A stretch of DNA of 64,000 nt from Sulfurospirillum sp964466465 (lineage in GTDB: Bacteria; Campylobacterota; Campylobacteria; Campylobacterales; Sulfurospirillaceae): the NCBI GenBank assembly GCA_964466465.1, contig CAYXNJ010000002.1:36653-100652 (forward strand), in the 5' to 3' direction. The position numbers and the translations under genes were made by a program. The notes under the pieces are model-generated. The model was not told where the DNA came from and made no database searches. It saw nothing but the letters and a program-made list of their open reading frames with translations. Shown piece by piece: positions 1-7,554 of the stretch; the first letter of the stretch is position 1, and every line of letters begins with the position of its first letter.

Positions 1-570
1 GTCAGGCCATAAAAAGTACTCTAGCTCATTAAATGTAACCACTTTTCCTTTAGCCTCTATCAAAAGTTTTAACAATAAATTCTCTTTACTGCTGAGTTTG
101 ATAGGAATTGTGCTGTAAAACAATTGGTCGTTGCTGAGATCATAACTATAATTCTCCCCTAAAGCGATAAAACTAGGATCAGCAATGACCTGTTCTGCTC
201 TCTCTTTTTTATGAAGCCCTAGCAAAATCGTTGATTTAAGCTCTTCGCGCTTAAAAGGTTTGATAAGATAGCCGATAGGATTCGTATTGACCGCTCTACG
301 GATGGTCTCATCATCCGCAAAAGCCGTCAAATAGAGAATGGGGATATTGGCTATTTTTTGAATCGCTTTGGCCGTCTCAATACCGTCTTTACTATGGTTT
401 AAATGAATATCCATGATGATAATATCAGGAAGTATTTTCTTAATAGACGCAATGGCTTCCTCTTCATTTGTAGCGCACGCAATAACGTCATAGCCTAGTT
501 TGAGCAACGCATTTTTAATATCCAGCGCAACAATGGCTTCATCTTCAACAATTAATACTTTTGTGCTCAT
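1..570 (-). CDS. Response regulator with C-terminal winged-helix-like domain (3' end outside window)
   Basis: Reading the minus strand from ATG at 570 gives 190 codons with no stop before the window edge, so the gene is partial. The N-terminal receiver carries the acidic pair near residues 9-11 (VEDE), the phospho-acceptor Asp in IIIMDIH (about residue 55), Thr in YLTAFAD and Lys in LIKPFKRE. About 60 residues follow, with a helix-turn-helix-like KENLLLKLLIEAKGKVVTFNELE stretch that resembles the OmpR-type DNA-binding fold seen in other regulators of this genus. It overlaps the last 26 bases of the upstream histidine kinase gene, so the two form a translationally coupled two-component pair. 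The regulated genes lie outside the window or are unknown. Confidence 0.85.
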   Translation of the reverse strand, partial: MSTKVLIVEDEAIVALDIKNALLKLGYDVIACATNEEEAIASIKKILPDIIIMDIHLNHSKDGIETAKAIQKIANIPILYLTAFADDETIRRAVNTNPIGYLIKPFKREELKSTILLGLHKKERAEQVIADPSFIALGENYSYDLSNDQLFYSTIPIKLSSKENLLLKLLIEAKGKVVTFNELEYFLWPD

Positions 571-2407
571 CCTGCTCACTCCACATAATTTCTACCGTAA
601 CACCGTGCGTTGAATCAATACGGATTTCTCCCTTAAGTTGCTGAATCGCCAAGGTTTTAACCAATACCAAACCCAACGCATTGGATGTTTTATCTTGGTT
701 ATACCCTATTCCATCATCATTGATGCGTAAATGATACGCTCCATCTCTTTTTTCCAAAAGAATATAAATACTTCCCTTCCCATCAGGAAAAGCGTATTTA
801 AACGCATTGGTTACAAGTTCATTGAGAATCAACCCACAATACATCGCTTGGTCAATTTTCAAGTCTGTTTTGATATCAAAATGAATTGTAATCTCTTGTT
901 CAGAGCTCTCTTCAAACTCTTCCATTAACAGTGAAAAATAGTCATACGCATTGACATGTAAAATAGTCTCTTGCTTATATAAAAGCTCATGCAAATGGCT
1001 CATGGCATTAATTCTGTTGTGAACGGTTTGAAGAATATTTTGTAACTTTTCATCGCTAATTTCATCTTTTTGCAACCTCACAAGAGAAACGATCATTTGC
1101 ATATTGTTTTTTACACGATGGTTGAGCTCTTTAAGAAGTAACTCTTTTTCTTCCAGCGCAACATTGAGATTTTTTGTCTTTTCCATCACTTTAAGCTCTA
1201 AACGCTGTTGCTCATTTTTTTGCTGATGCAGCAATCGTTCATTGGCATGCTCTTTATCTTTTTGCAACTGTTTAATCCTATCGGCTAACGCGATAGAAAA
1301 GATAAGAGCTTCTAGGACAATGCAAATCTCAATAAAATAACGCATATGCTCATAAATGTTAAAAATACCCGCACTAGAAAGGTACATAAAGAAAAACGCT
1401 ATTAAGATAGCAACCCACCCAAAGAGAATAAAATACGCTTGTCTATTTTTCTTTATCGCGGCATAGACAGCCACCATGAAAAGATACACCAACAATGAGA
1501 TAAAAAAGATGTTTCGGTAAGGGTGTAAGGCATTTGTCAATAATGTTGCAAAAAGGAAAAGCGCAAATACACCAAGATATACAGTGAGTATTTTCTCCAG
1601 TAACGGATACTGCTTCATACGTAGAAAAGAGCGCGAAAAAAGAGCTAATGCAACGATAGGGAAAGCAACAATCAAAGGAGACAAACCAATAAGCCAGACA
1701 ATCCATTGATGATTTAAAATATAAATATTGGCAAGTCCTACATAAATACCATGATGCACCATAACACCAACGATATAGAGTACATAATAGAAATAACTTA
1801 CATCTTTGGTAAAAAAGAAAAGAAACAGGTTATAAATCGCAAGAATACTTATTGCCCCAAAAAAGAGCGCTAAACAGAGTTGATGCGTAATCTCTTTTTC
1901 ATAAAAATCTTCACTCTCCCACACATTGAGTTTAACAATAAGTGCCGTAATGTAAGAGCGAGCTTTAAGATAATAGGTTTTTGATTCATAAGGAGAAAGC
2001 GAAATTTTAAAAATGGGGTTAATGGTTTTACGCCCATCGTTAATGTAGTAAAGTCCTTCTTTACGGCTTATGAGATTAGTGTCTTCAAATAACTCAATTT
2101 CAGAAGTGATGGTATTATCGTATTCAAGTATCTTTTCTAATGTGTAAGCGGTTTCATTTTTGAGTGTAAATTTCACCCATACATCAAAGTCTGGAGCATA
2201 TCCAAATCCTAAAAGTTTTTTATCATTATTCAAAAACTCTTTTTCTTTTGTTTGAATACCTTCAAAGCTAAGGGAACGTGTTTTATCGATATAAATTTGA
2301 GCATCTGGTAAAAGATCATAAAAAGGTGTTTGTGCATCAACACGAACAGGGCTGGCACATAAAAACGATGAAAGCAGTACTAAAAACACTATGTTTAGAG
2401 GCAACAT
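545..2407 (-). CDS. Membrane histidine kinase, 7TMR-DISM type with HisKA_2 domain
   Basis: This is a sensor kinase of about 620 residues. It has a signal-like N-terminal hydrophobic stretch, an extracytoplasmic 7TMR-DISMED2-like domain (about residues 35-155), a seven-helix membrane block (about 175-385), a coiled coil, a HisKA_2/HWE-type phospho-acceptor region (ELNHRVKNNMQMIVSL) and an HATPase_c domain with the N-box NELVTNAFKYAFP and G-box INDDGIGY. The 7TMR-DISM family is thought to sense small extracellular ligands, often carbohydrate-like. The start is uncertain: an open TTG at 2449 has no ribosome binding site, ATG at 2416 lies too close to AAAGG, and ATG at 2407 has AAAGG ten bases upstream, so 2407 is chosen. 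The 3' end overlaps the response regulator gene. Confidence 0.85.
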   Translation of the reverse strand: MLPLNIVFLVLLSSFLCASPVRVDAQTPFYDLLPDAQIYIDKTRSLSFEGIQTKEKEFLNNDKKLLGFGYAPDFDVWVKFTLKNETAYTLEKILEYDNTITSEIELFEDTNLISRKEGLYYINDGRKTINPIFKISLSPYESKTYYLKARSYITALIVKLNVWESEDFYEKEITHQLCLALFFGAISILAIYNLFLFFFTKDVSYFYYVLYIVGVMVHHGIYVGLANIYILNHQWIVWLIGLSPLIVAFPIVALALFSRSFLRMKQYPLLEKILTVYLGVFALFLFATLLTNALHPYRNIFFISLLVYLFMVAVYAAIKKNRQAYFILFGWVAILIAFFFMYLSSAGIFNIYEHMRYFIEICIVLEALIFSIALADRIKQLQKDKEHANERLLHQQKNEQQRLELKVMEKTKNLNVALEEKELLLKELNHRVKNNMQMIVSLVRLQKDEISDEKLQNILQTVHNRINAMSHLHELLYKQETILHVNAYDYFSLLMEEFEESSEQEITIHFDIKTDLKIDQAMYCGLILNELVTNAFKYAFPDGKGSIYILLEKRDGAYHLRINDDGIGYNQDKTSNALGLVLVKTLAIQQLKGEIRIDSTHGVTVEIMWSEQDEHKSINC

Positions 2408-2540
2408 TCCACACATACCTTTAATGCTGAATTGATTTAGTAAAGGCAAAGAGAGGTACTTTCTATAGGCACTTTTAATTTTAGCGCATTTTAGAGGTAT
2501 TTGCAGTGCCTAAGCATGTTAAGAGTGTTTTATAGTTACC

Positions 2541-2873
2541 TTAATCCATTTTTGTTTTGGTGCGTGTGCGTCTTTTAGGCTTTGTTGGAAATGGCTCTGC
2601 TGAGCTTTTCGTTTCTTCTTTCGCCACTTTTGAACTACTTTTTTTAGAAGGTTGGTAGAGCATATGATGCCAGAGAGAAAAGCCCACTAGAGCAACTCCT
2701 GCACCGATGTGAAGGTTTTTCATCACTTTAGACTTCATTCCAAACGACGTTCCTACGACGATTGCCATAGAAGCAGTCATACCGATCTTAGCAACCTCTT
2801 TTTTGGTGTCTAAATCCCATGTTTTAAAGCTTGGCAGTTTTAGCTCTTTTTTTGTCAAATTTTCGTTTTGCAT
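2541..2873 (-). CDS. Small membrane protein with basic tail, next to ferrosome-like cluster
   Basis: This 110-residue protein matches no family I can name. It has a polar N-terminus, two short hydrophobic segments (GMTASMAIVVGTSFGM and LHIGAGVALVGFSLWHHML) and a Ser/Lys/Arg-rich tail ending in RTRTKTK. ATG at 2873 is chosen over ATG at 2888 because AGGA lies six bases before it, while the upstream ATG has no ribosome binding site. It lies 128 bases downstream of the P1B-ATPase gene on the same strand, with a Fur-box-like palindrome in the gap, so it probably belongs to the same iron regulon but from its own promoter. A role on the ferrosome-like membrane is inferred only from position. Confidence 0.7.
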   Translation of the reverse strand: MQNENLTKKELKLPSFKTWDLDTKKEVAKIGMTASMAIVVGTSFGMKSKVMKNLHIGAGVALVGFSLWHHMLYQPSKKSSSKVAKEETKSSAEPFPTKPKRRTRTKTKMD

Positions 2874-2955
2874 TTTTTCCTGTCTCATACGTTAACGCCA
2901 AGGTCAAGACCGCGGCAATTCCAAGGGGAAAGAGAAGAGGTATACATATCCTTTA

Positions 2956-2970
2956 TGATATAAGTTATCA
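2956..2970 (-). promoter_or_regulatory. Candidate Fur box upstream of the 2541-2873 gene
   Basis: The sequence TGATATAAGTTATCA has perfect TGATA/TATCA arms and matches the 7-1-7 Fur consensus TGATAATNATTATCA at 11 of 14 informative positions. It lies 83 bases before the start at 2873 in an AT-rich gap, where a promoter would be expected. Confidence 0.5.
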
Positions 2971-3001
2971 TAATTATAAAACCTCTCCCCTAAGACTCAG
3001 C

Positions 3002-5101
3002 TTAGTTTTTCTCAATACGAATTTTTTGCATGGAATTAAATAATAATCCAATCGTCGTTCCATTGTGCAAAAACGCTGTTTTGACAGGACTTAAAAGCCC
3101 TGTTGCTGCACCCGCTAGAATGATGCTGTTAATGCCAACCGTCGCATTAAAATTGCCCTGAATACGTGCCATTGTTTTATTAGCTAGCACTTTTGCTTCT
3201 ACTACGGCTTCGATATCATCTTTGAGTAAGCTAATATCTGCTGTTGCTTTAGCGATATCAGCTCCTTTATACATACTAATACCTACATTGGCATTCATGA
3301 GTGCTGGTGCGTCATTGATGCCATCGCCTACAAAGGCAACATGCTTTCCACTCTCTTTGAGTGCTTGCACGATGCTTGATTTATCGGTGGGCAAAAGCCT
3401 TGCATACACGGTGTCGATGCCTAACTCTTTGGCTAAGGCTTGGGCTTTATCTTCCACATCGCCTGTAAGCATGACGATCTCTTTAACACCCAAATCTTTG
3501 AGTTTCAAAAGCGCTTCTTTAGCATTTTCACGTACACGGTCTACCATGCCTATGGTGCCTAAAAGCTTGTTGTCATACGCGATGTAGAGCAAAATCTTGC
3601 CATTTTCCAAACATTTTTCTATCTTAGCTTCATGCTCCAAAAATGAGACCTGCTCATCTTCTTCTAAGAAGTGACGGCTGCCAATAATCGCTTCTTTACC
3701 GTTGATTTGGGTACGAACGCCATGTGCGACGATAAATTCGACCTCTTCGTGGTGCATATGCACGAAACCACGCTCTTTCGCCGCTTTGACAACCGCCTCC
3801 GCTACAGGGTGAAAGTAATGCTCTTCTGCACTGGCGGTGAGGTTTAAAATGGCATCTTCACTCCATGCCGTATCGAACGAGCAAATCTCAACCACTTCAA
3901 GCTCTCCGTGTGTCAATGTACCCGTCTTATCGAAGATGAACGTATCGACATGCGAAAGTGCTTCCAAAGCTTTTGCCCCTTTAATGAGAATGCCATGATG
4001 TCCCGCAATCGAGAGCGAATTTTTAAAGGCAACAGGAGTTGCCAATTTAAGAGCACATGAATAATCTGCCTGAAGTACCGCTGCAACGCTTGCCATATCA
4101 CGACGAATCAGATACGAGAGCCCTGCAAGTCCTAAGGTGACAGGAACAAGCTTGTCTGCTAGCCTGGTGGCTTTAAGACCGATGGCAGATTTTTCATCGA
4201 GTGAATTTTTGATGTAGTGCCTAATGCGCTGTGTTGCGGTATCATCGCCTACGTGTTCCGCCCAGATACGAATGCGCCCAGCCTCAACAACCGTGCCAGA
4301 GATAACGCGACTCCCTCGCTCTTTTTTCACAGGCTCCGCTTCACCTGTCATTGAGACTTGGTTGATAGAAGCAGTTCCATCGATGATATGCCCATCAATA
4401 GGGATGGTATCGCCTGAGCCTACAATAACGATATCGCCTACTTTGACCTCCGAGGTACTGATGCGCTTTTGTGTAATTTTACCTGCTTCTTCAACCTCTA
4501 TCCACGCCTCTTCCACATTGGGCTTTGCAAGCTCTTTGATGAGATCATCGCTTTTATGAACCGTTGTTTCTTCGATGTACTCACCAATTTCAAGCATGAC
4601 ATTGGTGCTATTGGCTGCGGTGTAATCACGGCGTGCTAAAGAGACACCCACTGCCATCGCTTCAAGTACTTTGGAGGTTAAGCCTTGCTCAAACAGCTCA
4701 TACACGCCCTCTTTGAGTAAAGGAATACTCGCCAGCGTACTTACGGCTAACTTGATATTGGGCTGTGGAATAAAGGGCTGAAACGCAAGTGCCATACCTG
4801 AACGTACAATGCCCTGAAGACTTGGCTTTTCATCGTGATCGTTATAACACGCATTGATCGAAGCATCACAGATTTGATACGCGCTGATATCCAGTTCTTG
4901 AAGGTATCTCAAAAGAGCCGTTGCATCTAATTGTTCACCTTCAAACACAACTGAGCCGATTTTAGCGTTAAGGCGAACGTTACTTACACCTTCAATTTTT
5001 CTAAGATCTGCACTGAGCGCATGGGCATTGATATGCTTCAAAGCAGGGCTCACATAACGCAATCGCTGCGACGTTTGGTGAATCAGGCGTGTTGTGTGCA
5101 T
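3002..5101 (-). CDS. P1B-type metal-transporting ATPase, probable ferrosome ATPase (FezB-like)
   Basis: This is a heavy-metal P-type ATPase of 699 residues. After an HMA-like N-terminal fold without a CxxC metal site come the actuator loop (SMTGEAEPVKKE), the transport-helix motif DYSCALKLATP, the phosphorylation site DKTGTLTHGE, and the ATP-binding/hinge motifs MLTGD and GDGINDAPAL. The membrane motif is SCALK in place of the usual CPC, SPC or CPH of Cu, Zn or Co exporters. I associate this with the P1B-6 group, to which the ferrosome ATPase FezB belongs. It is the last gene of an operon of small membrane proteins, a ferritin-like protein and an HMA protein under a Fur-family regulator. It probably moves iron into a membrane-bound compartment. 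Export of another divalent metal remains possible. Confidence 0.85.
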   Translation of the reverse strand: MHTTRLIHQTSQRLRYVSPALKHINAHALSADLRKIEGVSNVRLNAKIGSVVFEGEQLDATALLRYLQELDISAYQICDASINACYNDHDEKPSLQGIVRSGMALAFQPFIPQPNIKLAVSTLASIPLLKEGVYELFEQGLTSKVLEAMAVGVSLARRDYTAANSTNVMLEIGEYIEETTVHKSDDLIKELAKPNVEEAWIEVEEAGKITQKRISTSEVKVGDIVIVGSGDTIPIDGHIIDGTASINQVSMTGEAEPVKKERGSRVISGTVVEAGRIRIWAEHVGDDTATQRIRHYIKNSLDEKSAIGLKATRLADKLVPVTLGLAGLSYLIRRDMASVAAVLQADYSCALKLATPVAFKNSLSIAGHHGILIKGAKALEALSHVDTFIFDKTGTLTHGELEVVEICSFDTAWSEDAILNLTASAEEHYFHPVAEAVVKAAKERGFVHMHHEEVEFIVAHGVRTQINGKEAIIGSRHFLEEDEQVSFLEHEAKIEKCLENGKILLYIAYDNKLLGTIGMVDRVRENAKEALLKLKDLGVKEIVMLTGDVEDKAQALAKELGIDTVYARLLPTDKSSIVQALKESGKHVAFVGDGINDAPALMNANVGISMYKGADIAKATADISLLKDDIEAVVEAKVLANKTMARIQGNFNATVGINSIILAGAATGLLSPVKTAFLHNGTTIGLLFNSMQKIRIEKN

Positions 5102-5107
5102 AAAAAA

Positions 5108-5410
5108 TTACGCTTCTTTCGCCGCTAATTCAGCTTTAGCATCTTCAAAACGCTCTTTCATCTCTTCGATGCCTGCTTGAAACATCTCTGTTCCTTTAGC
5201 GATGGTTTTAAAAAGATTTTTTTGCGCTTTTTCATTGGTGAGCAAATAGGCTCCAACAGCTCCGATAAGAGCACCTATGACAAATTGTTTTGTATTGAAC
5301 GCACCTAAAAGATGCTCAGGGTTTGCCATCATACCACCCTCGTTTTTTGCTTCATTGGCAGGCTCGCCGCCGATGTAAGGGTTTTTATCCAATGAATTTA
5401 ACAGTTCCAT
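5108..5410 (-). CDS. Small YtxH-like membrane protein of ferrosome-like operon
   Basis: This 100-residue protein has one glycine-rich hydrophobic segment (FVIGALIGAVGAYLLTNEKA, about residues 43-62) followed by a charged amphipathic helix (EEMKERFEDAKAELAAKEA). This is the layout of YtxH-like and ferrosome or magnetosome-associated small membrane proteins. The start at 5410 shares one base with the preceding stop (TAATG) and has GAGGAA upstream. A second in-frame Met (MANPEHLL) could also serve. It ends six bases before the P1B-ATPase start, so co-translation with the pump is likely. No enzymatic motif is visible. A structural or partner role for the ATPase is an inference from context. Confidence 0.75.
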   Translation of the reverse strand: MELLNSLDKNPYIGGEPANEAKNEGGMMANPEHLLGAFNTKQFVIGALIGAVGAYLLTNEKAQKNLFKTIAKGTEMFQAGIEEMKERFEDAKAELAAKEA

Positions 5411-5748
5411 TATTTCACTTCCTCTTCAGTCTCTTTTGCATACGCTTTACCATAAAGTTTTTCAACACCATAAATTCCTGCAACACCCACCGTAAGTGAG
5501 CCCAAAACGCCCAACCAACTGCTACGTCCAAGCGCATTTGCCGCTGCGATGGCACTTCCTGTTGCGATGCCACCTTGAAGGGAGAGTTTAAGGCTTTGTT
5601 TAATCGCTTCTTCCTTGCCAAGCTCACCTTGCTTGTACTTTGTATAAGCAAGTGCCGTTGCGACCATACCAGCAGCCAATGCACCACTGACAAGATTGCC
5701 TGTTACACTGCGAGGCGTACCTGTATTGATCGTGATTTTAGGCGTCAT
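5410..5748 (-). CDS. Small glycine/alanine-rich membrane protein of ferrosome-like operon
   Basis: This protein has 112 residues with two hydrophobic Gly/Ala-rich hairpin segments (LVSGALAAGMVATALAY and the stretch around GVLGSLTVGVAGIYGVEKLYG), a basic linker and an acidic tail. Small glycine-zipper membrane proteins of this kind are typical of ferrosome and magnetosome clusters, but I cannot assign a named family. ATG at 5748 overlaps the upstream stop by four bases, with GAGGAA upstream, and the stop overlaps the next start. Such overlaps point to coordinated synthesis with the neighbours. Confidence 0.75.
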   Translation of the reverse strand: MTPKITINTGTPRSVTGNLVSGALAAGMVATALAYTKYKQGELGKEEAIKQSLKLSLQGGIATGSAIAAANALGRSSWLGVLGSLTVGVAGIYGVEKLYGKAYAKETEEEVK

Positions 5749-5954
5749 TGTATTTCCTCTTTTTTAACCTTCGTGCTAGTACTTTTTTTAGATTTAATGC
5801 ACTCGATGGTTCCATCAAGGCTTTTTTTCACCTCTCCTGCAACTTCTTTTGCTTTGCAAACGCCTTGTTCAAGCCCTTCTTTGAGCTCTTTTTTCTTACT
5901 AAATGCAAGCACCGTTGCTGCTCCTGCAAGTGCTCCTACGATAAATGGTAACAT
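5745..5954 (-). CDS. Very small membrane protein with lysine-rich helix (ferrosome-like operon)
   Basis: ATG at 5954 is preceded by AAGGAG at a spacing of about six bases, which makes it the real start; the open frame continues upstream to 6047 without a ribosome binding site. The 69-residue product begins MLPFIVGALAGAATVLAF, a single membrane segment, and continues as a Lys/Glu-rich amphipathic helix with two cysteines (GVCKAK and IECIKSKK). The plan is similar to the protein at 5108-5410, which suggests that small one-helix membrane proteins have multiplied in this operon. Confidence 0.75.
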   Translation of the reverse strand: MLPFIVGALAGAATVLAFSKKKELKEGLEQGVCKAKEVAGEVKKSLDGTIECIKSKKSTSTKVKKEEIQ

Positions 5955-5967
5955 GGTTCTCTCCTTT

Positions 5968-6648
5968 TTAATCATTGAGGCTTTCATCCTCATTTTTTTC
6001 TTCATCATCTTTTTGTAAAACACCACCCATAACGCTTGCTCCAACAACCCCTAAAAGGGCTCCTGCAATAAAGGAAAAATTGGAGTTTAAAAGCTGAGTG
6101 ATCTCTTCTTGAGAGACTTCGCCTTTAGCAATTTTTTGCGCCATCTGGCTAAATTCGCCCCACTGTCCCATCATGCCTTCAAGTGCTGCCATAGGATTCG
6201 CCATAGCCTCATTACTAGAAGGAGTAGCATACGAAATCACGCATTTTCTAAAAGCGGGGAGATGGTTGTTATAAGAAGCGGCTTGAAGTCTGTAAAACAG
6301 ATCTTGCACTTCTGGATATTCACTCACCGATAAAAGAAGTTCATTGTAGAGTTGAATGTTTTGAATCTCTGCAGCAACGCCTAGTTCACAACACTCTTGA
6401 ACTGTTTTAGGAAGGCTTATCGACTCTTGCTCGTTGCGAACAAGTGTAATTTCATGCGCCGTTGCAATGGCTACAAGTGCGTTTTGATGAGTTTGTTCTG
6501 CTTGAACGATATTAACAAAAGGAAAAACTGCGCCAAATTTTTCTATGACCGCATTATAGGTCGCATACGCTCTCACTTCATCATCAAAGGCACGTTGTAA
6601 TGCCTCTTCAAGACTGAGCGTTTCTATGACTTTTTGAGTCGTTTTCAT
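5968..6648 (-). CDS. Ferritin-like (DUF2202/rubrerythrin-type) protein with C-terminal membrane anchor
   Basis: The 226-residue product begins with a four-helix ferritin-like domain. Likely metal ligands occur in DDEVRAYATYNAV, VQAEQTHQNAL, AAEIQNIQLYNEL and NNHLPAFRKC, a pattern like DUF2202 proteins. After a linker comes a glycine-rich membrane segment (FIAGALLGVVGASVMGGVLQ) and an acidic tail DDEEKNEDES. ATG at 6648 is chosen because the upstream HMA gene stops one base before it (TGATATG) and GGAG lies ten bases upstream. A diiron protein tethered to a membrane beside a P1B-ATPase fits oxidation, binding or delivery of iron at an iron-storing compartment. The acidic tail could bind cations. 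The fold is fairly clear; the role is inferred. Confidence 0.8.
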   Translation of the reverse strand: MKTTQKVIETLSLEEALQRAFDDEVRAYATYNAVIEKFGAVFPFVNIVQAEQTHQNALVAIATAHEITLVRNEQESISLPKTVQECCELGVAAEIQNIQLYNELLLSVSEYPEVQDLFYRLQAASYNNHLPAFRKCVISYATPSSNEAMANPMAALEGMMGQWGEFSQMAQKIAKGEVSQEEITQLLNSNFSFIAGALLGVVGASVMGGVLQKDDEEKNEDESLND

Positions 6649-6649
6649 A

Positions 6650-6967
6650 TCAGACGATCTCCTTTGCGAGTTTGTCGATGATGGCAATAATTTCATCCAG
6701 TTCTTTGCCTTTGACTAAATTTTCCCATAAATGATGTGGAAAAACATGGTGGTCGTATTCGATGGTGACAGAGCCAATGATTTTATTGATTTTAATCGAT
6801 TTGATGCCATTAATGCGAGCAGGCAATGCCTCGATGTCTTCAACACCTACATGATGCTTATGCTCTTTAATTTTAGGACTCACACGCAAACGAATGCGCC
6901 CTTTGATATGATGAACAATGGAAAAGTAACCTCCAAGTTCAATGAGTTTTTCTGCCGTAACGTTCAT
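6650..6967 (-). CDS. HMA-fold protein lacking CxxC (FezC-like)
   Basis: This 105-residue protein has a ferredoxin-like HMA fold: beta strands around YFSIVHHIKGRIRLRVSP and GIKSIKINKIIGSVTIEYD, without the CxxC metal site. The N-terminus of the P1B-ATPase in this operon has the same kind of domain, also without CxxC. HMA-domain proteins are recurrent members of fez clusters. The start at 6967 is preceded by AAAGGA five bases upstream; ATG at 6985 has no such site. It is followed after one base by the ferritin-like gene. It probably acts as a partner or regulatory domain for the ATPase. Confidence 0.75.
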   Translation of the reverse strand: MNVTAEKLIELGGYFSIVHHIKGRIRLRVSPKIKEHKHHVGVEDIEALPARINGIKSIKINKIIGSVTIEYDHHVFPHHLWENLVKGKELDEIIAIIDKLAKEIV

Positions 6968-7026
6968 TTTTATCCTTTGATACATTGAATTCTAAGTGGA
7001 TAGAATAAGGATTGGCTTAATATTTT

Positions 7027-7545
7027 TTAAGAATTATTATCAGTTTTAAACATTGATGGTTCTTCTTGATGCTGACACCTTTCACACACGCCATACAATG
7101 TCAGGGTATGATGTGTTCCTTTAAAATGATGTGCATCTAAGATCTCATCTTGTATCGCTTCAATGGTAGCATGAAAAAAGCGGGTGATCTCGCCGCATTT
7201 AAGACACACCAAATGGTCATGGTGCACGGCTCGTTTGAGTTTGTATTTTTTCATCTTGTTGGGGTAGTTTATAACGACACTCACAACATCCACACTTTCA
7301 AAAAACGTCAAGATTTTATAGATGCTTGCCAGTGAAATTTTGAGGTGACTCTCATCGTGTAGTTTCGCTTGTATCTGCTCCGCACTCAGATAAGTGTCAC
7401 AAAGAAATAACGCACGAAGCAAGGATTCACGTTTGCTAGAGTAACGAATCCCTGCTTTGTGCATTAAGCGTTGGAAGTGATTGTAAAAGTGTTCAAAGGA
7501 AGAAGAGCAAAAATCCTCTTGCTCTTCTAAAGACGTGTTAGACAA
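7027..7545 (-). CDS. Fur-family transcriptional regulator (TTG start)
   Basis: This 172-residue protein has an N-terminal winged helix (RYSSKRESLLRALFLCDTYL, recognition region SLASIYKILTFFE) and a C-terminal dimer/metal domain with His-rich VHHDHLVCLKCG and the second cysteine pair CERC, the structural zinc site of Fur proteins. The only start that fits is TTG at 7545: an in-frame stop lies just four codons upstream, and AAGGA sits six bases before TTG. That same TAA is the stop codon of the upstream porin gene, so the two genes are spaced by only nine bases and probably share an mRNA. It could be a dedicated regulator of this ferrosome-like operon or one of several Fur/PerR paralogues. Confidence 0.88.
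   Translation of the reverse strand: MSNTSLEEQEDFCSSSFEHFYNHFQRLMHKAGIRYSSKRESLLRALFLCDTYLSAEQIQAKLHDESHLKISLASIYKILTFFESVDVVSVVINYPNKMKKYKLKRAVHHDHLVCLKCGEITRFFHATIEAIQDEILDAHHFKGTHHTLTLYGVCERCQHQEEPSMFKTDNNS
7028..7042 (-). promoter_or_regulatory. Candidate internal Fur box before the HMA gene
   Basis: On the minus strand the sequence reads TGATAATAATTCTTA, matching the Fur 7-1-7 consensus at 12 of 14 positions. It overlaps the last codons of the Fur-family gene and lies about 60 bases upstream of the HMA gene start at 6967, so an internal, iron-responsive promoter for the downstream genes is possible. Coding constraint could also produce such an AT-rich match. Confidence 0.4.
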
Positions 7546-7554
7546 CGCTTTTCC

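Noticed and set aside
2466..2512. Eight-base inverted repeat TAGGCACT/AGTGCCTA with a 31-base loop
   Set aside because: The loop is long and no U-run follows; it could be an operator, but nothing else supports it.
3222..4559. Open frames on the plus strand opposite the P1B-ATPase gene
   Set aside because: They are antisense shadows of a well-supported gene with clear motifs, and have no ribosome binding sites.
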